A stretch of DNA of 64,000 nt. Origin: Opitutaceae bacterium. GTDB taxonomy: Bacteria > Verrucomicrobiota > Verrucomicrobiia > Opitutales > Opitutaceae. Under the pieces are notes generated by a model. That model was not told the DNA's origin and searched no databases. It saw only the letters and a program-made list of their open reading frames with translations. Position numbers and translations under genes: made by a program. How positions within the stretch are numbered: the stretch's first letter is position 1; every line of letters begins with the position of its first letter. Of the stretch, positions 26,442 to 34,798 are shown in pieces. The stretch spans positions 11,707 through 75,706 of the forward strand of contig JACKPU010000011.1 in the NCBI GenBank assembly GCA_024233285.1. Direction: 5' to 3'.

Positions 26442-28892
26442 CTAAGCCTGCGCCACGGTTGGCAGTTGCACTGGCTTGAAATGCCACTGCGGCACATGGG
26501 TGGCGTCGGGGGCGTCGGGCAAATCGGCAAAGTTTTTGCGGCCGGTGACTTGATCGGGGCTCACGACGGGCCAGTCGCCATTGTAGTAGTGATGCGGGCC
26601 GAAGTGGTTGAACGTGCTGGGCACCAATCCTACGCGCAGGCGGTGTTCGCCGGCGGACAGGGGCTGGGTCAGCTCAAGGCGCCAGTCCGGTCCCCAGATC
26701 CATTGCGGCGGCGTGTCGTCGACTTGCACCTGCAGCGCATCCGCGCGGGTGTCGGGAAACGTCAGGCTGCGGAGTGCCTGATCGCAGCGGAAAGTGGCCG
26801 TGGCCTCAATCGCGGTTTGCGCAAAAGGCAGACCGGCGGCAACGAGTTCGCCGGTAGGATCGATGGCGACAGCGTCGGCGATGAAAGGACCGTCGGTCTT
26901 GATCGTGCCGGTGGGACCCGGCGTGTAAGGCGTTTGACTGCGCAACGTGAACGGGCCTTTCAGCCAGACGAAGGGCGTGCCCGGCACTTCGCGGGCGGTT
27001 TTGAAAGTCAGCGAGTGTTCGCCTGCAGTCAACGCGGGCAAGGTGGCGAAGGTGCCGTCGTAGCCCGGTGCGGTAACGAGAGGCGCAACGTCGAATGTCG
27101 CGTAGATCAAGTCATCCGCGAAGTGCAGCGTGAGGCCGGCGGGCAAAGCGCCGCTGGCGAGGGTCGCGGTGAACGTGCACTCGGCAGTGCGGATGACGGT
27201 GAGGAGCCAGGCGTTATCGGGTATCGCTGTTAGTTGCCACGCGAGTGGGATCGAGGGGTAGGGCGCGCTATCCTCAGCGCGCCGGGTTTGTGTGGGCGCA
27301 GTTGTGACTGACGGTGGGCGAGGGACCGCCCGACCTACCTCGGACGCAGCACCCCGCGCTACCTCACGCCACTGACCTTTCAGAATGGCGGCGGGATCGA
27401 TGACGACGTGCGTGTATTCGGCTTGGCCGAGACGAAGGCGGCCGTCGGGCAGACGCGTGCCGTCGGATTCGAGGGTGCGTTCGTCGGTGAGATCAAACGC
27501 GATGCCATCGGCCTTCAGTTGTTCGAGCGTGGCGAGGAACGCGTTGTTCGCGCGTGTGGCCGGCGTGTCTGGCGCGGTGGCAGCGTTATGCATGTTGGTC
27601 TGCATGAGCTCCCACGGTTCATAAACCGCCATGAGGCCGCGGTAGGGCGCGACCACGAGTGTGTCGGCGGCCGGGCGCGGCGCGGTGAGTTCGCGCGACA
27701 CGCGATCGAGCACGGCGGGGAACGCGTCCTTCCAACTCAGGTGCAGCGGTTCTGACGGCGGCCAGTCAGTGATGGCGGGCGTGTCGAGGCGGTATTGGCT
27801 GAGGTGGAACACGAAATCGGTGAGGCCGTTGCGCCCGAGCCAGAGCAGATAGCGCTCGAGGTCCTCGGGCGACGCGCCCCAACCCGAACCGCCGAAACAC
27901 TCGACCATCGCGCGACCGGCGCCGAACTGGCGCGCGAACGAACCGGCCTGCCGCGGAAAATAATCGAGCGAGGGAAAACGCTCCAGCGCATCGATGCCCG
28001 GCATCGACAGGTGGCGGAAGATGCGGTGACACGAACCGACCATCGGCAATTGGAAGAGCGGATGCTCCTCGCCCTTCACGTGGCCGATGAACTGTTTGCC
28101 GTGTTTTTCGCACCACGTCTGATACGGCGCGAAGAAGCCGGCGATGAGGGTGTCGGTGACATTTTCCCAGAACGCGATGCGCGCTTCGGCCGCGCCGTCG
28201 CCGGCGGCAAAGAGCAGCGGGAGTTTTTCGCGCCACGCGTCGCCCCACAGCGCTTGCAAACGCGCGGGCATGACGGGCGACCACGGCACGCCGGCGGTTT
28301 CCGGAAACGGATCCTTGATCATGCCCGACTCGGGTTCGTCGAAGAAGATCGCCTCGATGTAATCAAAGCAGTCCGCCGGCAGCCCGGTGCGGTAGCGCTC
28401 GTGGATCAGTTCGAGGAAGTGATCGAGCACCGCGGGGTTGAGGGAATCGACGTAGTTGAGTTTGCGCGGCGTCGGATACCAGGCCTGCGCGCCGGGCGTG
28501 CCGGCGGGCACGAGCCGGTTGGCGGCATCGGTGTGAAATTCGCCGATCGCATCCGGGGTGCGTTCGCGGCTGAGATCGAGCCGGATGGCGCCGCTGTCGG
28601 GATACTTGGCGAGCACCTTGCCGTCGCCGGTGCCGCTCGGCCAGCCGTTCTCATCGTAGAGCCAGAAGCGCAGGCCGAGCTCGCGCGCGTGGCGAATCGT
28701 GTCGGTCACGTGTTCGAGATACTCGTCGCTCAGGTAGGGCGGGATGCCGCAGTAGTAACGCGGATGAAAGACGACGCCGTGCAGGCCGGCGGCCTTGAAG
28801 TCGGCGAGCTGGCGGCGCAGGCGGTCGCGTTGCAACGGACCGTTGATCGACCAAAACGTGTAGTAGCGCGGGGCGGGGGGCGTGGTGTTCAA
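26442..28892 (-). CDS. GH106-like TIM-barrel glycoside hydrolase
   Basis: An 816-residue protein with no signal peptide. The N-terminal barrel has FKAAGLHGVVFHPRYYCG and LGLRFWLYDENGWPSGTG (residues 72-89), blocks seen in the family 106 alpha-L-rhamnosidase-like clan. FFDEPESG (about residues 173-180) contains candidate acidic catalytic residues. The C-terminal half resembles beta-sandwich domains (FADDLIYATFDVAPLV, LTAGEHSLTFKT). An in-frame palindromic element interrupts it at residues 517-545. The gene follows the sialidase-like gene by 66 bases on the same strand. Together with RhaT further along this hints at rhamnose or methyl-pentose glycans. Class assignment is moderate, activity inferred. 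Confidence 0.68.
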   Translation of the reverse strand: MNTTPPAPRYYTFWSINGPLQRDRLRRQLADFKAAGLHGVVFHPRYYCGIPPYLSDEYLEHVTDTIRHARELGLRFWLYDENGWPSGTGDGKVLAKYPDSGAIRLDLSRERTPDAIGEFHTDAANRLVPAGTPGAQAWYPTPRKLNYVDSLNPAVLDHFLELIHERYRTGLPADCFDYIEAIFFDEPESGMIKDPFPETAGVPWSPVMPARLQALWGDAWREKLPLLFAAGDGAAEARIAFWENVTDTLIAGFFAPYQTWCEKHGKQFIGHVKGEEHPLFQLPMVGSCHRIFRHLSMPGIDALERFPSLDYFPRQAGSFARQFGAGRAMVECFGGSGWGASPEDLERYLLWLGRNGLTDFVFHLSQYRLDTPAITDWPPSEPLHLSWKDAFPAVLDRVSRELTAPRPAADTLVVAPYRGLMAVYEPWELMQTNMHNAATAPDTPATRANNAFLATLEQLKADGIAFDLTDERTLESDGTRLPDGRLRLGQAEYTHVVIDPAAILKGQWREVARGAASEVGRAVPRPPSVTTAPTQTRRAEDSAPYPSIPLAWQLTAIPDNAWLLTVIRTAECTFTATLASGALPAGLTLHFADDLIYATFDVAPLVTAPGYDGTFATLPALTAGEHSLTFKTAREVPGTPFVWLKGPFTLRSQTPYTPGPTGTIKTDGPFIADAVAIDPTGELVAAGLPFAQTAIEATATFRCDQALRSLTFPDTRADALQVQVDDTPPQWIWGPDWRLELTQPLSAGEHRLRVGLVPSTFNHFGPHHYYNGDWPVVSPDQVTGRKNFADLPDAPDATHVPQWHFKPVQLPTVAQA
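27256..27340. repeat. REP-like double palindrome inside the GH106-like coding sequence
   Basis: The element is bounded by ggtagggc at one end and gcccgacctacc at the other. It contains two hairpins: ggcgcgct/agcgcgcc (27,262-27,283) and gggcg/cgccc (about 27,316-27,331). It keeps the frame and encodes a Pro/Thr/Arg-rich stretch (VGRAVPRPPSVTTAPTQTRR) unlike the surrounding domain. This is consistent with insertion of a palindromic repeat into a linker of the enzyme. Confidence 0.75.
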
Positions 28893-28958
28893 GCAGGGGC
28901 AGTGATAGCCGCGGCGTAGTCAGCGCTTCAAGGTCACATTGCGTGAACTTGAACCGCT

Positions 28959-30050
28959 TCAGTCGGCTTTGACGTGAGCGCCGGCGTCCTTGTGCCAGTT
29001 GCGCGTCTGGGTTGGTAAGACGAGATCGTCCATCCGCATCGAATACCCGCGGATCTGCGCCTTGGGTGCGTCATCCATGATGTAATTCACGATGTAAATC
29101 TCCCCGTCATCGAACTGCGCCCAACCCGTGTAGCCGGTGTCGCTTTCGGGCGAGCGATCGTAGTCGAGCGGCCGGATGCGGACGTGCGCACCCTCGCGGG
29201 TTTCGGCGAGGAGCGAGTCCTTGTCGGTGAGGCAGGCGAGGGCGTTTTGCGTCCACCAGCCGACCCAGCCCTGACCGCCCTGCATGAGGCGACAAGTGAT
29301 GAGCGCCTGCCCGTTCTTCAACCAGCCGGCGGTCGGACGGTGGCAGGCGGGAATCGGAAAATGAATCGGTGCGCTCCACGTCAGACCGCCGTCGTGCGAA
29401 ATCGTTTTGAACGCATCCCAACCCTTGAACGAATTTTCGCGCAGCAGCGCCACGATGGTCTGGTCGTCCACCGGCAGCAGGGAAACTTCGCAGAGATTGA
29501 GCCCGGCCTGGTCGGCGACGGTGACGGGCCCGGTCCAGTTTTTACCCTCGTCGGCGGAGTGCCACAGCCAGACCTTCAAGCAATCTGTTGCCGGGTTGCG
29601 ATAATGGCAGGCGATGAGCCACCGGCCGTCGCTGAGTTCGATCAGCTTGTCCGGCATGATGCCTTGCATGGGCAGCAACACCGGTTCGGCCCACGTGCGC
29701 CCGTGATCGTGACTCAGGAACAAATAGTTTTGGAGCAAGTGCAGATCGGTGGAGCGCTCATCCGTGCCGATGTGATCGGCGATCGCGGCAACGCGGCCGT
29801 CGCGCAGCGTGGTGATGCGCGCGCAGTTCCAATAGGGATTGCCGTTGGTCTCCGGGGTGAGCGCCCGCTTCGGCGACCAGGTGCGGCCGCGGTCGGAGGA
29901 TTCGGTCAGCGCGAGCCGAGTCCAATCGCGTTTGCCGTGGTGGGTGCACTCTTCGAAGACGCAAAGCAGCCGTCCGTCGGCCGTCAGGGTAACATCGGGG
30001 AATGCTTCGTAGACCGAATCATCCCGCGAGACGGAAAAATGGGTGATCAT
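28959..30050 (-). CDS. sialidase-superfamily (BNR/Asp-box) glycosidase
   Basis: A 363-residue six-bladed propeller protein from the ATG at 30,050 (MITHFSVSRDDSVYEAFPDV); the frame is open further upstream but overlaps the divergent promoter region and is not conserved-looking. Four Asp-box-like turns are visible: SSDRGRTW (residues 51-58), then SHDHGRTW, SADEGKNW and SHDGGLTW. No signal peptide is present, so it should act in the cytoplasm on imported material. In the sialidase superfamily this architecture includes true exo-sialidases and enzymes acting on other acidic sugars; specificity cannot be told here. It heads a minus-strand run and is divergent from the oxidoreductase at 30,156, with 105 bases between them for shared control. 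Confidence 0.8.
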   Translation of the reverse strand: MITHFSVSRDDSVYEAFPDVTLTADGRLLCVFEECTHHGKRDWTRLALTESSDRGRTWSPKRALTPETNGNPYWNCARITTLRDGRVAAIADHIGTDERSTDLHLLQNYLFLSHDHGRTWAEPVLLPMQGIMPDKLIELSDGRWLIACHYRNPATDCLKVWLWHSADEGKNWTGPVTVADQAGLNLCEVSLLPVDDQTIVALLRENSFKGWDAFKTISHDGGLTWSAPIHFPIPACHRPTAGWLKNGQALITCRLMQGGQGWVGWWTQNALACLTDKDSLLAETREGAHVRIRPLDYDRSPESDTGYTGWAQFDDGEIYIVNYIMDDAPKAQIRGYSMRMDDLVLPTQTRNWHKDAGAHVKAD

Positions 30051-30155
30051 GCGGGCGATCTTTTGCCGGCTCCGCGCCGGGGCAACGTCCAACTGTGTCT
30101 TTTGCCGCTTAAAGGCTTGTTTGCATGAAGGCCGGTCCTTTGCTGGCTTGAACTT

Positions 30156-31166
30156 ATGAGTGAACCCCGACCCATTCGTGTGGCCCTGATCGGCTGCGGC
30201 AGCTACGGCGCCCAGCATGCGAAGTTTTTCGCACGCAACGCGGACGTGACGTTTCAGGCCGTGGCTGATCTTGCCTCGGAGCGGGCGGCGGCATTTGCCG
30301 CCAAATATGGCGCCGGCTATGCGACGACGGATGTCGCCCGGGTATTGGCCGACCCCGCCATCGACGCCGTGTGGATCAGCACGCAGCATCATACGCACGC
30401 GCCGCTGGCCGAACAGGCGGCTGCCGCCGGCAAACATTTCTTCCTCGAAAAACCACTCGCGCTGACGCTGGCCGATTGCGATCGCATCGTAACCGCGGTG
30501 GAACGCAGCGGCGTGATCGCCGCCTCGGGTTTCAAACTGCGATTTTTTCCGGCGGTGGTGGCGGCGAAGGCGTTCATCGCCGCACCCCAGCTCACCACCG
30601 CGCATGTGATCGACGATCACTGGCCGTCGGAGTTCTGGGCCAACGATCCCGTGCAGGGCGGCGGCAATGTGCTTTCGCAGGGGTGTCACATGATGGACAC
30701 GATTCTGCACCTGCATGCGGCCTCGCCAGTGCGCGTTTACGCGGCGGGCGGCAATCGCAATCACCCCGCCCGCGATATCGTTGATACCGCCGCGATCACG
30801 CTGACCTTTGCGGATGGCGCGGTGGCGAACCTTTCGGTCGGCGATGTCGGGGTGCCGCCGCACGCCTCGAAATTTGCGCTGCAGACGAGCGACGGCGCGC
30901 GCAGCCTCAGTCTCTACAACCGGCTCAATTCGCTCATGACGCGAACCGACGGCAAGGTTACCGAGCACCCGACGTGGCCCGAGGACGGCGCGGCCGTGAT
31001 CGACCGCGCATTCATTCAAGCCGTGGCCACCGGCGGTCCGTCGCCGGTCACGGTCCAGTCCGCGCGCCGCACCTCGGCCGTGGTGCTGGCAGCGATTGAA
31101 TCGATCAAAACGGGGCAAGCGGTTGACCTGACGACCGGCGTTTACGCCGCGGCGATGGCGGTTTGA
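30156..31166 (+). CDS. Gfo/Idh/MocA-family oxidoreductase
   Basis: A 336-residue NAD(P)-dependent dehydrogenase of sugars or inositols. The N-terminal Rossmann domain starts RVALIGCGSYGAQHAKFFAR and has the EKP signature (FFLEKPLALTLADCDRI). The C-terminal domain carries GGNVLSQGCHMMDTILHL with the conserved substrate-site His/Asp pair. It is the first gene of a seven-gene plus-strand run. One base separates its stop from the next ATG, so the run is very probably an operon. The role inferred is oxidation of a monosaccharide released by the lyase and transporter genes downstream. Confidence 0.86.
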   Translation: MSEPRPIRVALIGCGSYGAQHAKFFARNADVTFQAVADLASERAAAFAAKYGAGYATTDVARVLADPAIDAVWISTQHHTHAPLAEQAAAAGKHFFLEKPLALTLADCDRIVTAVERSGVIAASGFKLRFFPAVVAAKAFIAAPQLTTAHVIDDHWPSEFWANDPVQGGGNVLSQGCHMMDTILHLHAASPVRVYAAGGNRNHPARDIVDTAAITLTFADGAVANLSVGDVGVPPHASKFALQTSDGARSLSLYNRLNSLMTRTDGKVTEHPTWPEDGAAVIDRAFIQAVATGGPSPVTVQSARRTSAVVLAAIESIKTGQAVDLTTGVYAAAMAV

Positions 31167-31167
31167 G

Positions 31168-33051
31168 ATGAACGCGATTTGCCGGCAACTCATGGCTTGG
31201 ACCCGCGAGCACGGACGACGCTGGTATGATCCGGCGACGCGCCTCTGCGTCGGTCCGCGCGACACCTTGTGGTATGCGATTGCGCTGCTGCATGCCGAAG
31301 AGGCGGGCGAACGCGAGCTGGGAGACGCGCTGCTGGCCGAAGCGAAGAGTGCCGATGGCACGCACACGCCCGCGACCATGCTCGCGGTGCAGCTGATTTT
31401 GCGGGATAGAATTTCTGCCGCGACCATCGAAAACCTCGAAGGGCAGATCCGCCGTTCCCTGCCGGAAGCGACGCAGTGCGAATGGCACGACGGCAATGTG
31501 AATCATCCGCTCGCGGCGTGGGCGGCGCTGATCCTCGCCGGCGAGCGTTATGGCGATCCGACGGCCGTGGCCTGCGGCACGGGCCGGCTGCGCACGTTGG
31601 TGCGCATCACCGGCAACCGCCGACATGCTCAGCACCGGCAGGCGGTGTTCTCCGAATACAACAGCCCGACCTACACCGCGCTGGACCTGTGGTTTCTCGC
31701 GTTGATCGCAGAGTTCGCGCGCGACGCGGAGATCCGCCGGCTCGCCCTGTTTTTGGAACAGCGGCTCTGGCTCGAAAACGCGCTCTATTTTCACGCGCCC
31801 TCGCAGCAATTCGCCGGGCCGCACAGTCGCGCCTATCTCGATGATTCGCTCGGCGGCTGGTCGGGGATGCATTGCACGCTGGCGGCGGCGATGGATGTGC
31901 CGATCCTGTTGGATCCGCAACGGGTGTTCACCACGAACCATCCCTCGGCGACGCTGCAAAACGGCCTCGCCGCGATCATCCCGTATCATGTGCCGGCCGA
32001 AGCGCGCCGGCTCGCGTTCGAAAAGCCGCTGCCGAGTGAGTTGCGGGTGATGACCTACGGCGAAAGTTATCACGAAAACCACGCGACGCGCGGTTTCGAG
32101 GACGGGCTCTATCCCGGCGGCTGGAGCCGTCTCACGACTTTTCACGCACCGGAGTTTTGCATCGGCACGGCCGAGCGTCCCTACGTCAACGCCGGCCATG
32201 CGGATGCGTTCATGGCGCGCTGGCGGCGACGCCCCGAGGTGACAGCCGTGGCGGATGCGCGCGCGCTGTTTTGCCGCGGCGTATTCAACGACGCGATCAT
32301 CGGGCAGCCGAATCGCGTGCACGTGACCGGCGGCCGGACGGATGAAAGCTATCTCTACGAAGAGGGCCGCACCTGCACGTTGCAGGCGCAGAACCGCGCC
32401 CTCGTGCTCTATGCGCCGAAGGGTGTCGGGTATCGCGATGTGAGTGGTTTTCGCGTCGATGTGATGTTCTCGTGGGATGCGCCGTTTGATGAATTTCGCA
32501 TCGACGACCGGGCCGTCGATCCCGTGCAACCGGCGACGTTGGCGGCGAACAGCCGGTTCCTGTTTCGCGATGGCGAAGTGCTGGGCGTGCTTGTGCCGCT
32601 GGCGCCGCAACCCGCCGCAAGTGCGACGCCAGTGCAAGTGCGTGTGGCGGGTGGCTGCCTGATCGTGAGCATCGCGAATTACGCCGGCGCGGTGCGCGAC
32701 TTTGAGCGCGACGAACTGCGCGGCTGGAGCAACGGGTTTTACTGCGAGCTGTGGAGCCCGAGCGAGTTTGCTGATCTCGACGCGTTGTGGGCGCATGCGC
32801 AGAAGATCGAGGTGCGCGATCTCGCCCCCGGCGCCGGCCGCAATCGTCAAGTCACGGTGACCAGCGCCGGGCCAACCCTCGCGCTGACGCACAACCCTTG
32901 GTCGGAGGAAGTCGTTTCAGCCATGATCAACGGTCAATCGGCTGACCTTGAGCATTTCGAGGCGACCGATCTGACCACCGGGCAACCGCTGCTGAATCCG
33001 GCGACGCTTTACGGTGCTGAAGCGTGGGCGCAGTGGGGAGGCGAAGCGTGA
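31168..33051 (+). CDS. uncharacterised protein, possibly (alpha/alpha)6-barrel lyase-like
   Basis: A 627-residue protein that I do not recognise with certainty. No signal peptide or membrane helix is seen. The first 250 residues are helix-rich with paired aromatic motifs (WYDPATRLCVGPRDTLWYAI; HRQAVFSEYNSPTYTALDLW). The rest is probably beta-rich (YLYEEGRTCTLQAQNRALVL). This helical-then-sheet layout and the FSEYNSPTYT block resemble heparinase II/III-like lyases and related enzymes, but the similarity is by eye only. It lies between an oxidoreductase and ABC permeases in a coupled operon, so a role in processing the imported saccharide is likely. The stop overlaps the next GTG start (GTGA). 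Confidence 0.55.
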   Translation: MNAICRQLMAWTREHGRRWYDPATRLCVGPRDTLWYAIALLHAEEAGERELGDALLAEAKSADGTHTPATMLAVQLILRDRISAATIENLEGQIRRSLPEATQCEWHDGNVNHPLAAWAALILAGERYGDPTAVACGTGRLRTLVRITGNRRHAQHRQAVFSEYNSPTYTALDLWFLALIAEFARDAEIRRLALFLEQRLWLENALYFHAPSQQFAGPHSRAYLDDSLGGWSGMHCTLAAAMDVPILLDPQRVFTTNHPSATLQNGLAAIIPYHVPAEARRLAFEKPLPSELRVMTYGESYHENHATRGFEDGLYPGGWSRLTTFHAPEFCIGTAERPYVNAGHADAFMARWRRRPEVTAVADARALFCRGVFNDAIIGQPNRVHVTGGRTDESYLYEEGRTCTLQAQNRALVLYAPKGVGYRDVSGFRVDVMFSWDAPFDEFRIDDRAVDPVQPATLAANSRFLFRDGEVLGVLVPLAPQPAASATPVQVRVAGGCLIVSIANYAGAVRDFERDELRGWSNGFYCELWSPSEFADLDALWAHAQKIEVRDLAPGAGRNRQVTVTSAGPTLALTHNPWSEEVVSAMINGQSADLEHFEATDLTTGQPLLNPATLYGAEAWAQWGGEA

Positions 33052-33944
33052 AGGCGGAGACGCGGCACGGTTGGTTGTTCATTTCGCCGTGGGTGATCGG
33101 CTTCGTGCTGCTCACCGCCGGGCCGATGATCTATTCGCTCTATTTGAGTTTTACGGTTTCGAGCCTGCTCTCGCCGCCGCAATGGGTCGGCCTTGAAAAC
33201 TACCGGCGGATGTTTGCCGATCCTATTTTCTACAAGAGCCTCGGCAACACCGGCTATTACGCCTTTCTCGGCGTGCCGCTCGGGATGATCCTCTCGATGG
33301 TGCTCGCGTTGCTGCTCAACGCCTCGGTCAAGGGCATCAGCTTTTTCCGCACACTGTTCTTCCTGCCGTCGGTCACGAACACGGTGGCGATGTCGATCCT
33401 CTGGCTGTGGCTGCTCAATCCTGAGTTCGGCCTCATCAATACCGCGCTCGGCGCCATCGGGATCGACGGGCCGTATTGGTTGCAGGACGAGGCGTGGTCG
33501 AAACCCGCGCTCGTGCTCATGTCGCTGTGGACCGTCGGGGGTCAGATGATCATCTTTCTCGCGGCATTGCAGGGCGTGCCGAAGGAGTTGACCGAGGCGG
33601 CGTCGCTCGACGGAGCGGGGGCGGTGCGGCGGTTCTTCGCCATCACGCTGCCGATGATTTCGCCGGCCCTGTTGTTCAACTTCATCATGGGCTTGGTCGG
33701 GGCGCTGCAGGTGTTCACGCAGGCGTTCGTGATGACCGGCGGGGTGCAACCCGGCAGCGAGGGCGGCCCGAACCAGAGCACGCTCTTCATCGTGCTCTAC
33801 ATCTACAAAAAGGCGTTTCAGGAATACGACATGGGCTACGCCTCGGCGCTGTCGTGGGCCCTGTTCGTCATCATCGTGGTCTGCACCTGGGCGGCGTGGC
33901 ACGTCACGCGATCGCGGGTGCATTACGAGGGAGGCGGTCGATGA
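33048..33944 (+). CDS. carbohydrate ABC transporter permease, MalF/UgpA type
   Basis: A 298-residue permease if started at GTG 33,048, which overlaps the upstream stop by four bases (GTGA). A GTG eight codons earlier is possible but gives a less usual N-terminus. The first helix begins GWLFISPWVIGFVLLTAGPM. The EAA loop reads EAASLDGAGAVRRFFAITLP. Six helices are visible. The stop overlaps the next ATG. It is the paralogue of 16,603-17,499. Confidence 0.88.
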   Translation: MKAETRHGWLFISPWVIGFVLLTAGPMIYSLYLSFTVSSLLSPPQWVGLENYRRMFADPIFYKSLGNTGYYAFLGVPLGMILSMVLALLLNASVKGISFFRTLFFLPSVTNTVAMSILWLWLLNPEFGLINTALGAIGIDGPYWLQDEAWSKPALVLMSLWTVGGQMIIFLAALQGVPKELTEAASLDGAGAVRRFFAITLPMISPALLFNFIMGLVGALQVFTQAFVMTGGVQPGSEGGPNQSTLFIVLYIYKKAFQEYDMGYASALSWALFVIIVVCTWAAWHVTRSRVHYEGGGR

Positions 33945-34798
33945 GCACGCAACACGGCACGCCCGCCGGGCGCATCACGCGCATCAGTTTGCTCTATGTC
34001 GTGCTCGTCGCGCTGGGCGCATTGTTCAGCGCACCGGTGGTGTGGATGTTGAGTTCGTCGCTGCATCGGCTGGCCGATGTATTTGCCCAGCCTTATCAGT
34101 GGATTCCTGAAATCTGGCAGTGGGACAATTACGTGCGCGCGGTCACGATCCTGCCGGTGGGGCGTTTTCTGTTTAACACGATTGCTATCACCGTGCCGGT
34201 GATGATTGCCACGGTGTTGTCATCCGCGCTCGTGGCCTACGGGTTTGCGCGCTTCCGGTTTCCGGGCCGGGACTGGTTGTTCAGCCTCTGTCTCGGCACG
34301 ATGATGCTGCCGGGGCAGGTGACGATGATCCCGCTCTACATGCTCTTCGCCAAGCTTGGGTGGGTGGACACTTATCTGCCGCTGATCGTGCCCGCGCTGT
34401 TCGGCTCGCCGTTCTACATTTTCCTGCTGCGGCAGTTTTTCCTGACCATCCCGCGCGACAGCGAGGAGGCGGCGCTGATCGACGGCGCGTCGCCGTTGCG
34501 CATCTGGTGGAGCGTGATTCTGCCGCAGGCCCGGCCCGCGCTCGCGACCGTGCTCATCTTTACCTTCATCGGCACGTGGAACGATTTCTTCGGTCCGCTG
34601 CTTTACCTCAACAGTCCCGAGAAGGCCACGCTCACCCTCGGACTCAATCTCATGAAAACGCAGGTGCTCGGCTCCGGCGTGGTCGAATGGAACGTGCTCA
34701 TGGCCGCCTCACTCCTCGTGTTGCTGCCCAACGTGATTCTGTTCTTCTTCGCGCAACGCCACTTCATCAGCGGCATCTCCATGGGCGCAGGCAAATGA
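33941..34798 (+). CDS. carbohydrate ABC transporter permease, MalG/UgpE type
   Basis: A 285-residue permease starting MSTQHGTPAGRITRISLLY. ATG 33,941 overlaps the stop of the first permease. TMMLPGQVTMIPLYMLFAKL precedes the EAA loop EEAALIDGASPLRIWWSVIL, as in the second permease of the first ABC operon (paralogue at 17,501-18,361, which shares the phrase LGWVDTYLPLIVPA). The stop overlaps the ATG of the lipoprotein gene. The ATPase is again missing from the cluster. Confidence 0.9.
   Translation: MSTQHGTPAGRITRISLLYVVLVALGALFSAPVVWMLSSSLHRLADVFAQPYQWIPEIWQWDNYVRAVTILPVGRFLFNTIAITVPVMIATVLSSALVAYGFARFRFPGRDWLFSLCLGTMMLPGQVTMIPLYMLFAKLGWVDTYLPLIVPALFGSPFYIFLLRQFFLTIPRDSEEAALIDGASPLRIWWSVILPQARPALATVLIFTFIGTWNDFFGPLLYLNSPEKATLTLGLNLMKTQVLGSGVVEWNVLMAASLLVLLPNVILFFFAQRHFISGISMGAGK

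Noticed and set aside
30051..30155. Operator for a LacI-type regulator in the divergent promoter region
   Set aside because: No convincing palindrome of the expected kind and no regulator gene nearby; only the divergent layout supports shared control.
30051..31496. Minus-strand open frame extending the sialidase-like gene by 480 codons
   Set aside because: It runs antisense through an intact oxidoreductase; the residues are Arg/His-rich and unlike protein. High GC leaves long spurious frames.
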